From an uncultured Bacteroidales bacterium (GTDB lineage: Bacteria; Bacteroidota; Bacteroidia; Bacteroidales; UBA932), in the NCBI GenBank assembly GCA_937906795.1, contig CALCUQ010000438.1, positions 1-7,711 of the forward strand: a DNA stretch of 7,711 bases, read 5' to 3'. Of this stretch, positions 1 to 5,807 are shown piece by piece (the stretch's first letter is position 1; every line of letters begins with the position of its first letter). The notes beneath the pieces are model-generated. The model did no database searches and was not told where the DNA came from. It saw only the letters and a program-made list of their open reading frames with translations. The position numbers and the translations under genes were made by a program.

Positions 1-39
1 CATTGCAAGGCTTAATATTAAGGAAATTATCTTTTTCAT
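1..39 (-). CDS. Start of a putative exported protein (signal peptide only, cut by window edge)
   Basis: Reading leftwards from an ATG at 39-37, the first 13 codons give MKKIISLILSLAM and then the window ends. This is a typical bacterial signal peptide start: two lysines followed by an uninterrupted hydrophobic stretch. An AGAGGTGA sequence, resembling a Shine-Dalgarno site, sits just upstream and overlaps the TGA that ends the lipoate ligase fragment, 7 bases before this gene. The function cannot be told from 13 residues. The alternative is that this is chance: the lplA frame also stays open across the same bases, giving ADNEKDNFLNIKPCN after the TGA. I favour a real new gene, because a Lys-Lys-hydrophobic start is unlikely to arise by accident in a shifted frame. 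Confidence 0.5.
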   Translation of the reverse strand, partial: MKKIISLILSLAM

Positions 40-46
40 TATCGGC

Positions 47-316
47 TCACCTCTTTTCTTCTACAAATGTGTAGTTGAGATTTCCAAGATCGTGAAAGAC
101 AGCACCTCCACCGGTAAGTCTCCTTACCACAGGTAAATTGTTTTCCTCTACAAAGGCAGTATCAATCTCTGCAATGGCATTCTGGTTGCGGCCAATAATT
201 ATGGCATTGTCATTTTGCCATAATCTGAATACAGGTTCCTTGAATTCTTTTAAAAGATATTCTTCGGCCGATAAATTCCAGTAAGGGTTGGTTGTTTTGT
301 CTACAAGCAGAAGCAT
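47..316 (-). CDS. lplA: Truncated lipoate-protein ligase A (N-terminal part only; probable pseudogene)
   Basis: The 89 residues match the N-terminus of lipoate-protein ligase A, which activates lipoate with ATP and transfers it to the lysine of E2 and GcvH domains. Visible family marks are the N-terminal NPYWNLSAEEYLL segment (10-22), IIIGRNQN (39-46) and the lipoate-binding loop RRLTGGGAVFHDLGNLNYTF (65-84). Full proteins are roughly 250-340 residues. Here a TGA stops translation before the region that should hold the catalytic lysine and the rest of the ligase fold, so the product should not work alone. The gene starts 9 bases after the PAP2 gene, as the last member of the operon, with no Shine-Dalgarno sequence. 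Either the gene has decayed and a secreted-protein gene now abuts it, or the TGA is a single-base change or error, since the frame stays open to the window edge. Confidence 0.8.
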   Translation of the reverse strand: MLLLVDKTTNPYWNLSAEEYLLKEFKEPVFRLWQNDNAIIIGRNQNAIAEIDTAFVEENNLPVVRRLTGGGAVFHDLGNLNYTFVEEKR

Positions 317-325
317 TGCACAAAA

Positions 326-904
326 TTATTTGTATTTAGGGAAATATTTGTTTGTAATCCAGATGTATAATTTGTAAACAATAAACCCTATAAATATTCC
401 AAACAGTGCTCCGCATATAACATCTCCAGGGAAGTGTTTGCCAACATATACCCTGCTGTATGCAACAAGTGTGGCCCATACAAAGATTGGAATTGTATAC
501 CATCTCTTTTTTATGAATTTTGAGGTGATGTATGCAAATCCAAAACAATTGGCTGCGTGGTTTGAGATAAATCCGTATAACCCTCCTTTTCCTTCCAGAA
601 TATTTATTATGCCGGATGTTGTTGGATCATGTGTTGGCCTGAGTCTCTCAAAGGTTTCTTTAAAGAGTATTACTGCCAGACGGTCTGTAATGCAGAAAGT
701 AAGAAGTACTGCACCTATCATTATAAGTGCCGCCTTGGTATTGTTTTTATATATCAGATAAAAGACAGAAAAGATAAAAATTGGAATTCCACTCCATTTG
801 CTTGTAATAAACAGCATAAAATAATCTGCAGGAGTGCATGAGAATCCATTTATGGCAAATAGAATCTGCTTGTCTAAATTTATAAGGGTCTCAACAAACT
901 CCAT
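326..904 (-). CDS. PAP2-family membrane phosphatase (lipid phosphate phosphatase-like)
   Basis: This 192-residue integral membrane protein belongs to the PAP2/acid phosphatase family, which removes phosphate from phosphatidic acid, undecaprenyl pyrophosphate or related lipids at the membrane. The three family motifs are present: KETFERLRP (K82-x6-R89-P90), a C2 motif reading SNHA (114-117) with the catalytic-acid histidine H116, and SRVYVGKHFPGD (S150, R151, H157, D161), with H157 the expected nucleophile. Hydrophobic segments lie near 36-52, 57-80, 119-130, 137-150 and 162-183. The C2 motif has Asn where PSGH has Gly. The start codon overlaps the obg stop by one base (TAATG), implying translational coupling. 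An undecaprenyl-pyrophosphate or lipid A phosphatase role is possible, but the substrate cannot be read from the sequence. Confidence 0.92.
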   Translation of the reverse strand: MEFVETLINLDKQILFAINGFSCTPADYFMLFITSKWSGIPIFIFSVFYLIYKNNTKAALIMIGAVLLTFCITDRLAVILFKETFERLRPTHDPTTSGIINILEGKGGLYGFISNHAANCFGFAYITSKFIKKRWYTIPIFVWATLVAYSRVYVGKHFPGDVICGALFGIFIGFIVYKLYIWITNKYFPKYK

Positions 905-1902
905 TACAACTGATCATTAAGAGTTTTCCACAGTAAATCTTTCAGCTCTTTTATCCCTTCATTGGCAACAGAAGAGATGAATATTGTTGGAACTTTTCTT
1001 GGTAAATGAACTTTTATCTCTTTCTTTAGCTCATCATCAAGCATATCAGACTTTGAGATTGCCAGAATTCTCTGTTTGTCCAACAATTGAGGATTGAATT
1101 TTTTTAACTCGTTAAGCAGTATCTTGTATTCTGCCTTAATGTCATCGCTATCTGCAGGGACCAAAAACAGCAATATTGAATTTCTCTCAATATGTCTTAA
1201 GAATCTGTGTCCCAAACCTCTGCCTTCACTTGCCCCTTCTATGATTCCCGGTATATCTGCCATTACAAATGACTTGTCATCATAGTAATTGACAATACCC
1301 ACACTAGGCTCAAGTGTGGTAAATGCGTAATCTGCAATTTTTGGTTTTGCCGCAGAAACAGTTGAAAGAAGTGTGGACTTGCCTGCATTAGGAAAACCTA
1401 CAAGACCTACATCTGCAAGAATCTTAAGCTCCAGAATAAACCAGCCTTCCTGGCCACTTTCACCTGGTTGTGCATATCTTGGTGTCTGGTTAGTAGCACT
1501 CTTGAAATTGGCATTTCCCAAACCTCCTCTGCCACCTTTTACAATAATGCGCTCTTCTCCAGGTTGTGTAATTTCAAATAACACTTCTCCTGTTTCTGCA
1601 TCTTTTGCAACAGTACCAAGTGGCACATTAAGGTAAATGTCTTTTCCGTTTTTTCCTTTGCATAGGTTTCCACTACCGCTTTCACCGTGTTCAGCTCTGG
1701 CGTGTCTGTTATATTTAAGATGGATCAGAGTCCAATATTGTGGATTTCCGCGCAAGATAACATGTCCTCCACGTCCTCCATCTCCTCCATCGGGCCCCCC
1801 TTTAGGAACATATTTCTCTCTGTGCAAGTGCATTGAACCATTACCTCCATTTCCGGAAGCAAGGAACATTTTTACATAATCTACAAAATTGGATCCTGCC
1901 AT
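904..1902 (-). CDS. obg: Obg GTPase, ribosome assembly factor
   Basis: The 332-residue protein is Obg (CgtA), an essential GTPase that binds the 50S subunit and links ribosome maturation to GTP/ppGpp levels. The glycine-rich Obg domain covers about 1-158 (GNGGNGS, KGGPDGGDGGRGGHV, KGGRGGLGN). The GTPase domain follows: G1 GFPNAGKST (169-177), switch I YAFTTLEPS (192-200), G3 DIPG (216-219) and G5 SSVA (310-313). G4 reads SKSD (283-286) instead of the usual NKxD, which I recall as a recurring form in Bacteroidota. There is no C-terminal OCT domain and no long acidic tail. It begins 8 bases after adk, with no Shine-Dalgarno sequence, and its stop overlaps the PAP2 start. Length and start (MAGSNFVDYVK) agree with the family. 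Confidence 0.97.
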   Translation of the reverse strand: MAGSNFVDYVKMFLASGNGGNGSMHLHREKYVPKGGPDGGDGGRGGHVILRGNPQYWTLIHLKYNRHARAEHGESGSGNLCKGKNGKDIYLNVPLGTVAKDAETGEVLFEITQPGEERIIVKGGRGGLGNANFKSATNQTPRYAQPGESGQEGWFILELKILADVGLVGFPNAGKSTLLSTVSAAKPKIADYAFTTLEPSVGIVNYYDDKSFVMADIPGIIEGASEGRGLGHRFLRHIERNSILLFLVPADSDDIKAEYKILLNELKKFNPQLLDKQRILAISKSDMLDDELKKEIKVHLPRKVPTIFISSVANEGIKELKDLLWKTLNDQL

Positions 1903-1910
1903 ATATATTT

Positions 1911-2483
1911 TTAAGCTTGGTTTATCAGTTTTTCAATCTTCTCAAAGATTTCCTCTATTGTACCCTCGCCGCAGATTTCATTGTATTTGCCCTGCTTTGT
2001 GTAGTAATCAATAAGTGGCTCTGTTTTAGCGTGGTAAGTATTGATTCTGTTCTGAATTATATCATCAGCTGCATCATCTTTTCTTCCCTCTATGTGTGCT
2101 CTATGTTGGATTCTGTCAAAAATGACTTTGTCACTAATGATAAAGGAGATAACTTTATCTACCTTTTCATTGTTCTGAGCAAGCATTTTGTCCAAAATTT
2201 CTGCCTGTGCTGTTGTTCTTGGGAATCCGTCAAAGATAAAGCCATTAACATGCGGATTGTTGCTAATCTGATTCTTTATCATTTGTACAACTACATCGTC
2301 CGGTACAAAATTACCATTGTCAATAAGTTGTTTGGCCAATTTGCCAATCTCTGTCCCTTTTGAGATTTCTTCTCTTAGCAAATCTCCTGTTGATACGTGG
2401 CTAAGATTATGACTTTTAGTCAGAAGCTTAGCTTGAGTCCCTTTACCTGCGCCTGGGGGCCCAAAAAGTAAATAAAACTTCAT
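1911..2483 (-). CDS. adk: Adenylate kinase
   Basis: This 190-residue cytoplasmic enzyme interconverts ATP + AMP and 2 ADP. The P-loop is GPPGAGKGT (8-16), the AMP-binding segment STGDLLR (31-37), and the core FDGFPRT (84-90) carries the conserved Asp and Arg. The LID is the short type without the four-residue zinc site: RIQHRAHIEGRKDD (124-137), with R128, R134, D136 and D137, then R146 after it. Length fits the short-form Adk group. It lies 82 bases after hpt and 8 bases before obg in the same direction. The 82-base gap has no convincing terminator or TAnnTTTG promoter element, so co-transcription with hpt is likely. No Shine-Dalgarno sequence precedes the ATG. Confidence 0.98.
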   Translation of the reverse strand: MKFYLLFGPPGAGKGTQAKLLTKSHNLSHVSTGDLLREEISKGTEIGKLAKQLIDNGNFVPDDVVVQMIKNQISNNPHVNGFIFDGFPRTTAQAEILDKMLAQNNEKVDKVISFIISDKVIFDRIQHRAHIEGRKDDAADDIIQNRINTYHAKTEPLIDYYTKQGKYNEICGEGTIEEIFEKIEKLINQA

Positions 2484-2565
2484 TTCGTTGGTCTTTTGTT
2501 ACTTATATTCTACACTTGCTGTACTTATACGCACACTTTATACATCAGGTGTAAAATATTGTTTC

Positions 2566-3108
2566 TTATTCTTGGTCAAGAACATAAAGATCTTTGAGCT
2601 GTCTGCCCAAATTATTGTAGTCCAATCCATAACCTACTATAAAGTCATCGGGAATAGAAAGAGCTGCATAATCAATCTTTATATCTTTTTTATACGCATT
2701 AGGTTTTAGAAGCAAGGTGCATATTTTAATGTTGGCAGCTCCTGCCTCTGTTAATATTTTATAAAGCTCCTCTATGGTGTTGCCGGTCTCTACAATGTCC
2801 TCAACTACAATCACAGTTTTTCCCTCTACGGATCTGTTAAGGCCAAATACCTGTTTTACTTTTCCGGTAGATTCTGTGCCGCAGTAAGATGATAACTTTA
2901 TAAACATAAGGTCTGCCACTATATCAAGCTTTTTCATCAAATCTGATGTGAACATAAACGAACCGTTCAATACGCTTAGGAATACAGGCTCGTTAACATC
3001 TTTAAGATCTTTGTTGAGCTGGTTGGCAACATTTTGTACTGCAGCATCCAATTCTTGGGCTGGAGTACAAATTTTAAACCATTTGTCGTGAAGCTTAATT
3101 CTATTCAT
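2566..3108 (-). CDS. hpt: Hypoxanthine phosphoribosyltransferase
   Basis: The 180-residue enzyme transfers phosphoribose from PRPP to hypoxanthine (and probably guanine) to make IMP or GMP in purine salvage. The PRPP-binding loop VVEDIVETGNT (101-111) has the paired acidic residues E103-D104. VLNGSFMF (46-53) is loop I, KLSSYCGTESTGKV (71-84) is the mobile loop II, KPNAYK (135-140) holds the base-contacting lysine, and IPDDFIVGYGLDYNN (152-166) is the C-terminal base-binding and metal segment. Length is normal. It is the first gene of the minus-strand operon and is divergent from purE across 88 bases. The start has no Shine-Dalgarno sequence, and a Bacteroidota-type promoter lies about 35-65 bases upstream. 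Confidence 0.96.
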   Translation of the reverse strand: MNRIKLHDKWFKICTPAQELDAAVQNVANQLNKDLKDVNEPVFLSVLNGSFMFTSDLMKKLDIVADLMFIKLSSYCGTESTGKVKQVFGLNRSVEGKTVIVVEDIVETGNTIEELYKILTEAGAANIKICTLLLKPNAYKKDIKIDYAALSIPDDFIVGYGLDYNNLGRQLKDLYVLDQE

Positions 3109-3125
3109 TTAACTAAAATTTATGA

Positions 3126-3161
3126 TTTAGTATCAAGACTGCAAAATTATGATTATTTTTG
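3126..3161 (+). promoter_or_regulatory. Putative purE promoter overlapping the hpt promoter
   Basis: TATTTTTG at 3154-3161 fits the Bacteroidota -7 consensus TAnnTTTG exactly. The upstream element is weak: TTTA at 3126-3129 is the nearest resemblance to TTTG, with a 24-base spacer that is longer than ideal. Transcription would start near 3167, leaving a leader of about 30 bases before the purE ATG. The box lies inside the hpt promoter on the other strand. Confidence 0.4.
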
Positions 3162-3173
3162 AATCTTTAGAAA
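3142..3173 (-). promoter_or_regulatory. Putative Bacteroidota-type promoter for the hpt-adk-obg operon
   Basis: Read on the minus strand, TTTC (3173-3170) is followed after 20 bases by TAATTTTG (3149-3142). The Bacteroidota primary sigma factor consensus is TTTG, 19-21 bases, TAnnTTTG, so the -7 element is a full match and the -33 element has one mismatch. Transcription would start near 3136, giving a leader of roughly 27 bases. The region is very AT-rich, so chance matches are possible. Confidence 0.5.
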
Positions 3174-3196
3174 TTAAAATTGAAATATATATTGTT

Positions 3197-3709
3197 ATGA
3201 CACCAAAAGTAAGTATTATTATGGGCAGTACTTCTGATATGAAGGTTATGGAGCAGGCTGCCTTGTTTTTGGATGAGATGGAAATCCCTTTTGAGATTAA
3301 TGCCCTTTCTGCTCATAGAGTTCCAGATTTAGTTGCAGAGTTTGCAAAGGATGCTCACAAGCGAGGTATTAAAGTTATTATTGCGGGTGCAGGTGGTGCA
3401 GCTCATCTGCCAGGTGTTATTGCTGCTTCAACTCCACTTCCGGTTATAGGTGTTCCTATCAAGTCTTCAAATTCTATGGATGGTTGGGATTCTGTGTTGT
3501 CTATCCTTCAAATGCCTTCTGGTATTCCAGTTGCTACTGTAGCTTTGGATGGTGCAAAGAATGCTGCTATTCTGGCTGTGCAAATGTTGGCTGTAGAGGA
3601 TAAAGCTCTGTTTGAGAAATTTGAGAAGTTCAAACAAGATCTTGCATCAAAAATTGCAAAGGCAAATAAGGATTTGGCACAAATTAAGTACAAATTTAAA
3701 ACTAACTGA
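3197..3709 (+). CDS. purE: 5-(carboxyamino)imidazole ribonucleotide mutase (PurE, class I)
   Basis: This 170-residue enzyme moves the carboxylate of N5-CAIR to carbon 4, giving CAIR in de novo purine synthesis. Active-site motifs are GSTSD (10-14), SAHR (38-41) with the catalytic histidine H40, AGAGGAAHLPG (63-73) and the MPSGIPVATVA stretch (106-117). It has the class I length and fold signature, so a PurK partner would be expected elsewhere. I chose the ATG at 3197 because MTPKVSIIMGS is the normal family start. An in-frame ATG at 3149 would add 16 residues of low-complexity sequence lying over the promoter. The C-terminus is lysine-rich. It is divergent from hpt and ends in TGA with an intrinsic terminator downstream, so it appears monocistronic. 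Confidence 0.97.
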   Translation: MTPKVSIIMGSTSDMKVMEQAALFLDEMEIPFEINALSAHRVPDLVAEFAKDAHKRGIKVIIAGAGGAAHLPGVIAASTPLPVIGVPIKSSNSMDGWDSVLSILQMPSGIPVATVALDGAKNAAILAVQMLAVEDKALFEKFEKFKQDLASKIAKANKDLAQIKYKFKTN

Positions 3710-3744
3710 ATTTTTAACATATAGCGTTTGCTAAATGGCATAAA

Positions 3745-3779
3745 GGCAGTCCATTATCTGTATGGGCTGTCTTTTTTTT
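3745..3779 (+). terminator. Intrinsic terminator after purE
   Basis: GGCAGTCCAT (3745-3754) pairs with ATGGGCTGTC (3762-3771) to form a 10-bp stem with two G-U pairs and a 7-base loop. Eight Ts follow directly (3772-3779). It stands 35 bases after the purE stop and separates purE from the next plus-strand gene. Confidence 0.88.
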
Positions 3780-3839
3780 ATTATCAGTTTATTTTTAAAT
3801 ACTCTGTAAACCAGATTGTTAACCTGCGTTGTCTGTGAT

Positions 3840-3870
3840 TTTTTTAGTTGGGAATAGCCTTGTATATTTG
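3840..3870 (+). promoter_or_regulatory. Putative promoter of the HhH/beta-barrel gene
   Basis: TATATTTG at 3863-3870 matches the Bacteroidota -7 consensus TAnnTTTG exactly. At the proper 19-base distance upstream is only TTTT (3840-3843), a partial match to TTTG. Transcription would begin near 3876, about 12 bases before the ATG at 3888, giving an unusually short leader. The rest of the 178-base gap between purE and this gene (3710-3887) holds the terminator and nothing else I recognise. Confidence 0.5.
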
Positions 3871-3887
3871 CAGGAAAGTTGTTGGAT

Positions 3888-5804
3888 ATGAGCAGAAGGG
3901 TATCTCTTATTTTTATTTTCCTATTGGTTGGCAAGGCGGTTGTATTTGGCCAGTATAATGCAAATGAATGGATAGCCAATATGGCGCAGGAATTATTGGA
4001 GCAAGGTGGTGAAGATTTGGCAGTTGCCTTTACTGAGTATTATCAGAATATGCTTGATTCTCCTTTAAAAATAAATATGGCTGCAAGGGAAGATCTGGAA
4101 AGACTTGTTATTCTAACGGATTTTCAGATAGAGAGTATTCTTGATTATAGGAACAGCAGCGGTAATATTTTGTCGGCGACAGAACTCTCTTTACTCAATG
4201 GGTTTGATGACAATATTGCTTTAGTCCTCTCTCCGTTTCTTGATTTCTCTGTAAATCAGATTGAAGGGAGTAGTGTATTTGGAGGGGAAAAGGTTAAGAA
4301 ATTTTCTCATAATTTGTTTGTAAAGAGCCAATTCTCTAAGCTTAAAGAAGAGGTTGTAGGGGAGCCTGTTTTTGTACAGATAAGGTATAAAAGTATCTAT
4401 AAAGGGAGGTTTCAAGTGGGTTTGACTTTGGAAAATGATGCAGGAGAAAAGATTATTGGGTCAAATGGAATCCCTTTTGGAGATTTTATATCAATGCATG
4501 TGTCTGCTCAGGATATTGGCTGGAAAAATTTTAGATTCAAGAAGATTGTTCTGGGAGATTACTCTGCAAAATTTGGACAGGGACTGGTTATGTGGAATTC
4601 TTTTAATATGCAGGGAAATAATAGTGTAGCAGGGCTTTATAAAAGGGGGGAGGCAATTTCACCTTATACATCTTCTACAGAATATGGATATTTGAGAGGG
4701 GTGGCTACAACACTATCTAAAAGTATTGGGAGAAATGTGGACTATATAGATTTGTCTCTCTTTTTTTCATATAATGGAGTAGATGCCACTGTAAAAAATG
4801 GTAAATATACCTCCCTGACAGCCAATGGTTTGCATAATACAAACTCTTCTTTAAAAAGAAAAATGGCTATAAGGGAGTGTGTATGGGGTGCAAATCTGAA
4901 ATTTCAGTTTAGAAGATTTAATTTTGGAATAAGCTGGGCAGGTTATGGCTATGATACAGAAAATGGAGTCAAATTGTATGATTATAACAGATTTCAGCAA
5001 TTTTATAATATTCACGGAAATATAGGGGCAGATTTTAATGTGCTTGTAGGTGGCAGCAGGCTCTTTGGTGAGATTGCTTTTGATTATAGTGGAGACTTTG
5101 CCGCGGTTTTGGGAGCAGTAACCCGTTTTGGGGAGTGGGATTGGGGGATAATTGCAAGATATTATTCCAAGGGATATATTGCCCCATACAGTGGTGCTTA
5201 TTCATCACAGGATGGAACATACAATCAGGCAGGGATTGCCTTGAGTGTTTCAAAATATTTTTCAAATGGAATGCAGTTGTCAATGGGTGCAGATGGTGTC
5301 TATTATCCTTGGTACAGATATAATATACCTTGGCAGACATGGCAGGCCAAAGTGTGGGTAAAATTGGAAAATATATCAGACACAAAGGCTTGGAGTGTTA
5401 AAATCTACAATAATTACACATCTGCTAAAAATGTGAATAAAGTGGGATTAAAAGGGTATTATAAAACTGCCCTTTTGGGGAGATGGCTGCAAGTGGAGCC
5501 AAAAGGGGAGATTGCATATTCGGTAAATTTGTCGGGGTATCTGGCGGCAAATATTGTTTCAAATTTTTATGATGGCAAGTTAAAATTCTATTTGAGTGGA
5601 GTATATTATAATTGCAAAAAATATCTCAATAGATTATATATGTATGAGAATGACTTGCCCATGTCATTTAATTCAAAACTTTTGTATGGACATGGATTCA
5701 AAGGATATTTTATGGCACAATACAAGAACTATAAATTTGGAAGCATATATCTGAAAATAGATTCAGACCTACTTTTTAAGGTAGGTCTGAAATCTCAGTT
5801 CTGA
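3888..5804 (+). CDS. Exported helix-hairpin-helix protein with C-terminal beta-barrel-like domain
   Basis: The 638-residue protein starts with a signal peptide (SRR, then a hydrophobic stretch to about VVFG-Q at 21-22). Residues about 60-118 resemble the paired helix-hairpin-helix unit of ComEA (KINMAAREDLERL, IESILDYRNSSG, TELSLLNGF), but the GIG hairpins are degraded to LTD and GFD, so DNA binding is doubtful. From about 135 to the end the sequence alternates polar and aromatic residues in short strands with Gly/Asn/Tyr turns, and it ends in Phe (KVGLKSQF), as outer membrane beta-barrels do. The location is therefore probably the outer membrane with a periplasmic HhH domain. Proteins of this build recur in Bacteroidota, and I know of no established function. 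I chose the ATG at 3888, since the frame also extends to a TTG at 3879 that lies on the predicted transcription start. It is convergent with mltD. Confidence 0.85.
   Translation: MSRRVSLIFIFLLVGKAVVFGQYNANEWIANMAQELLEQGGEDLAVAFTEYYQNMLDSPLKINMAAREDLERLVILTDFQIESILDYRNSSGNILSATELSLLNGFDDNIALVLSPFLDFSVNQIEGSSVFGGEKVKKFSHNLFVKSQFSKLKEEVVGEPVFVQIRYKSIYKGRFQVGLTLENDAGEKIIGSNGIPFGDFISMHVSAQDIGWKNFRFKKIVLGDYSAKFGQGLVMWNSFNMQGNNSVAGLYKRGEAISPYTSSTEYGYLRGVATTLSKSIGRNVDYIDLSLFFSYNGVDATVKNGKYTSLTANGLHNTNSSLKRKMAIRECVWGANLKFQFRRFNFGISWAGYGYDTENGVKLYDYNRFQQFYNIHGNIGADFNVLVGGSRLFGEIAFDYSGDFAAVLGAVTRFGEWDWGIIARYYSKGYIAPYSGAYSSQDGTYNQAGIALSVSKYFSNGMQLSMGADGVYYPWYRYNIPWQTWQAKVWVKLENISDTKAWSVKIYNNYTSAKNVNKVGLKGYYKTALLGRWLQVEPKGEIAYSVNLSGYLAANIVSNFYDGKLKFYLSGVYYNCKKYLNRLYMYENDLPMSFNSKLLYGHGFKGYFMAQYKNYKFGSIYLKIDSDLLFKVGLKSQF
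5762..5791. repeat. Perfect hairpin inside the 3' end of the barrel gene
   Basis: TCAGACCTAC (5763-5772) and GTAGGTCTGA (5781-5790) are perfect inverted repeats around an 8-base loop TTTTTAAG, and the T-A pair 5762/5791 extends the stem to 11. With one bulged base the pairing can continue to AGA/TCT outside. It codes for the segment SDLLFKVGLK near the C-terminus. No T-run follows directly on the plus strand, so it is not a classical intrinsic terminator. Its position 14 bases before the stop and beside the convergent mltD end suggests a 3'-end processing or stability element, or a terminator for both directions. Confidence 0.6.
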
Positions 5805-5807
5805 TTA

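Noticed and set aside
47..49. TGA read as an amino acid (genetic code change or selenocysteine) in lplA
   Set aside because: purE and the HhH/barrel gene end at TGA in the right place, tryptophans are TGG, and there is no family reason for selenocysteine here.
1833..2363. Long open frame of 176 codons on the plus strand, antisense to adk and the start of obg
   Set aside because: It is a reverse-strand shadow of two confidently assigned genes, with no family resemblance and a biased Cys/Leu/Phe composition.
2484..2565. Small imperfect palindrome TACATCAGGTGTA (about 2539-2551) in the hpt-adk gap, considered as terminator or operator
   Set aside because: It has no T-run, no room for a proper loop and one mismatched pair, so it is within chance for AT-rich DNA.
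3149..3196. Upstream in-frame ATG that would lengthen PurE by 16 residues
   Set aside because: The added residues are low-complexity, lie across the predicted promoter and are absent from the family start MTPKVSIIMGS.
3879..3887. TTG start giving three extra residues on the HhH/barrel protein
   Set aside because: It coincides with the predicted transcription start, and the ATG at 3888 begins a well-formed signal peptide.
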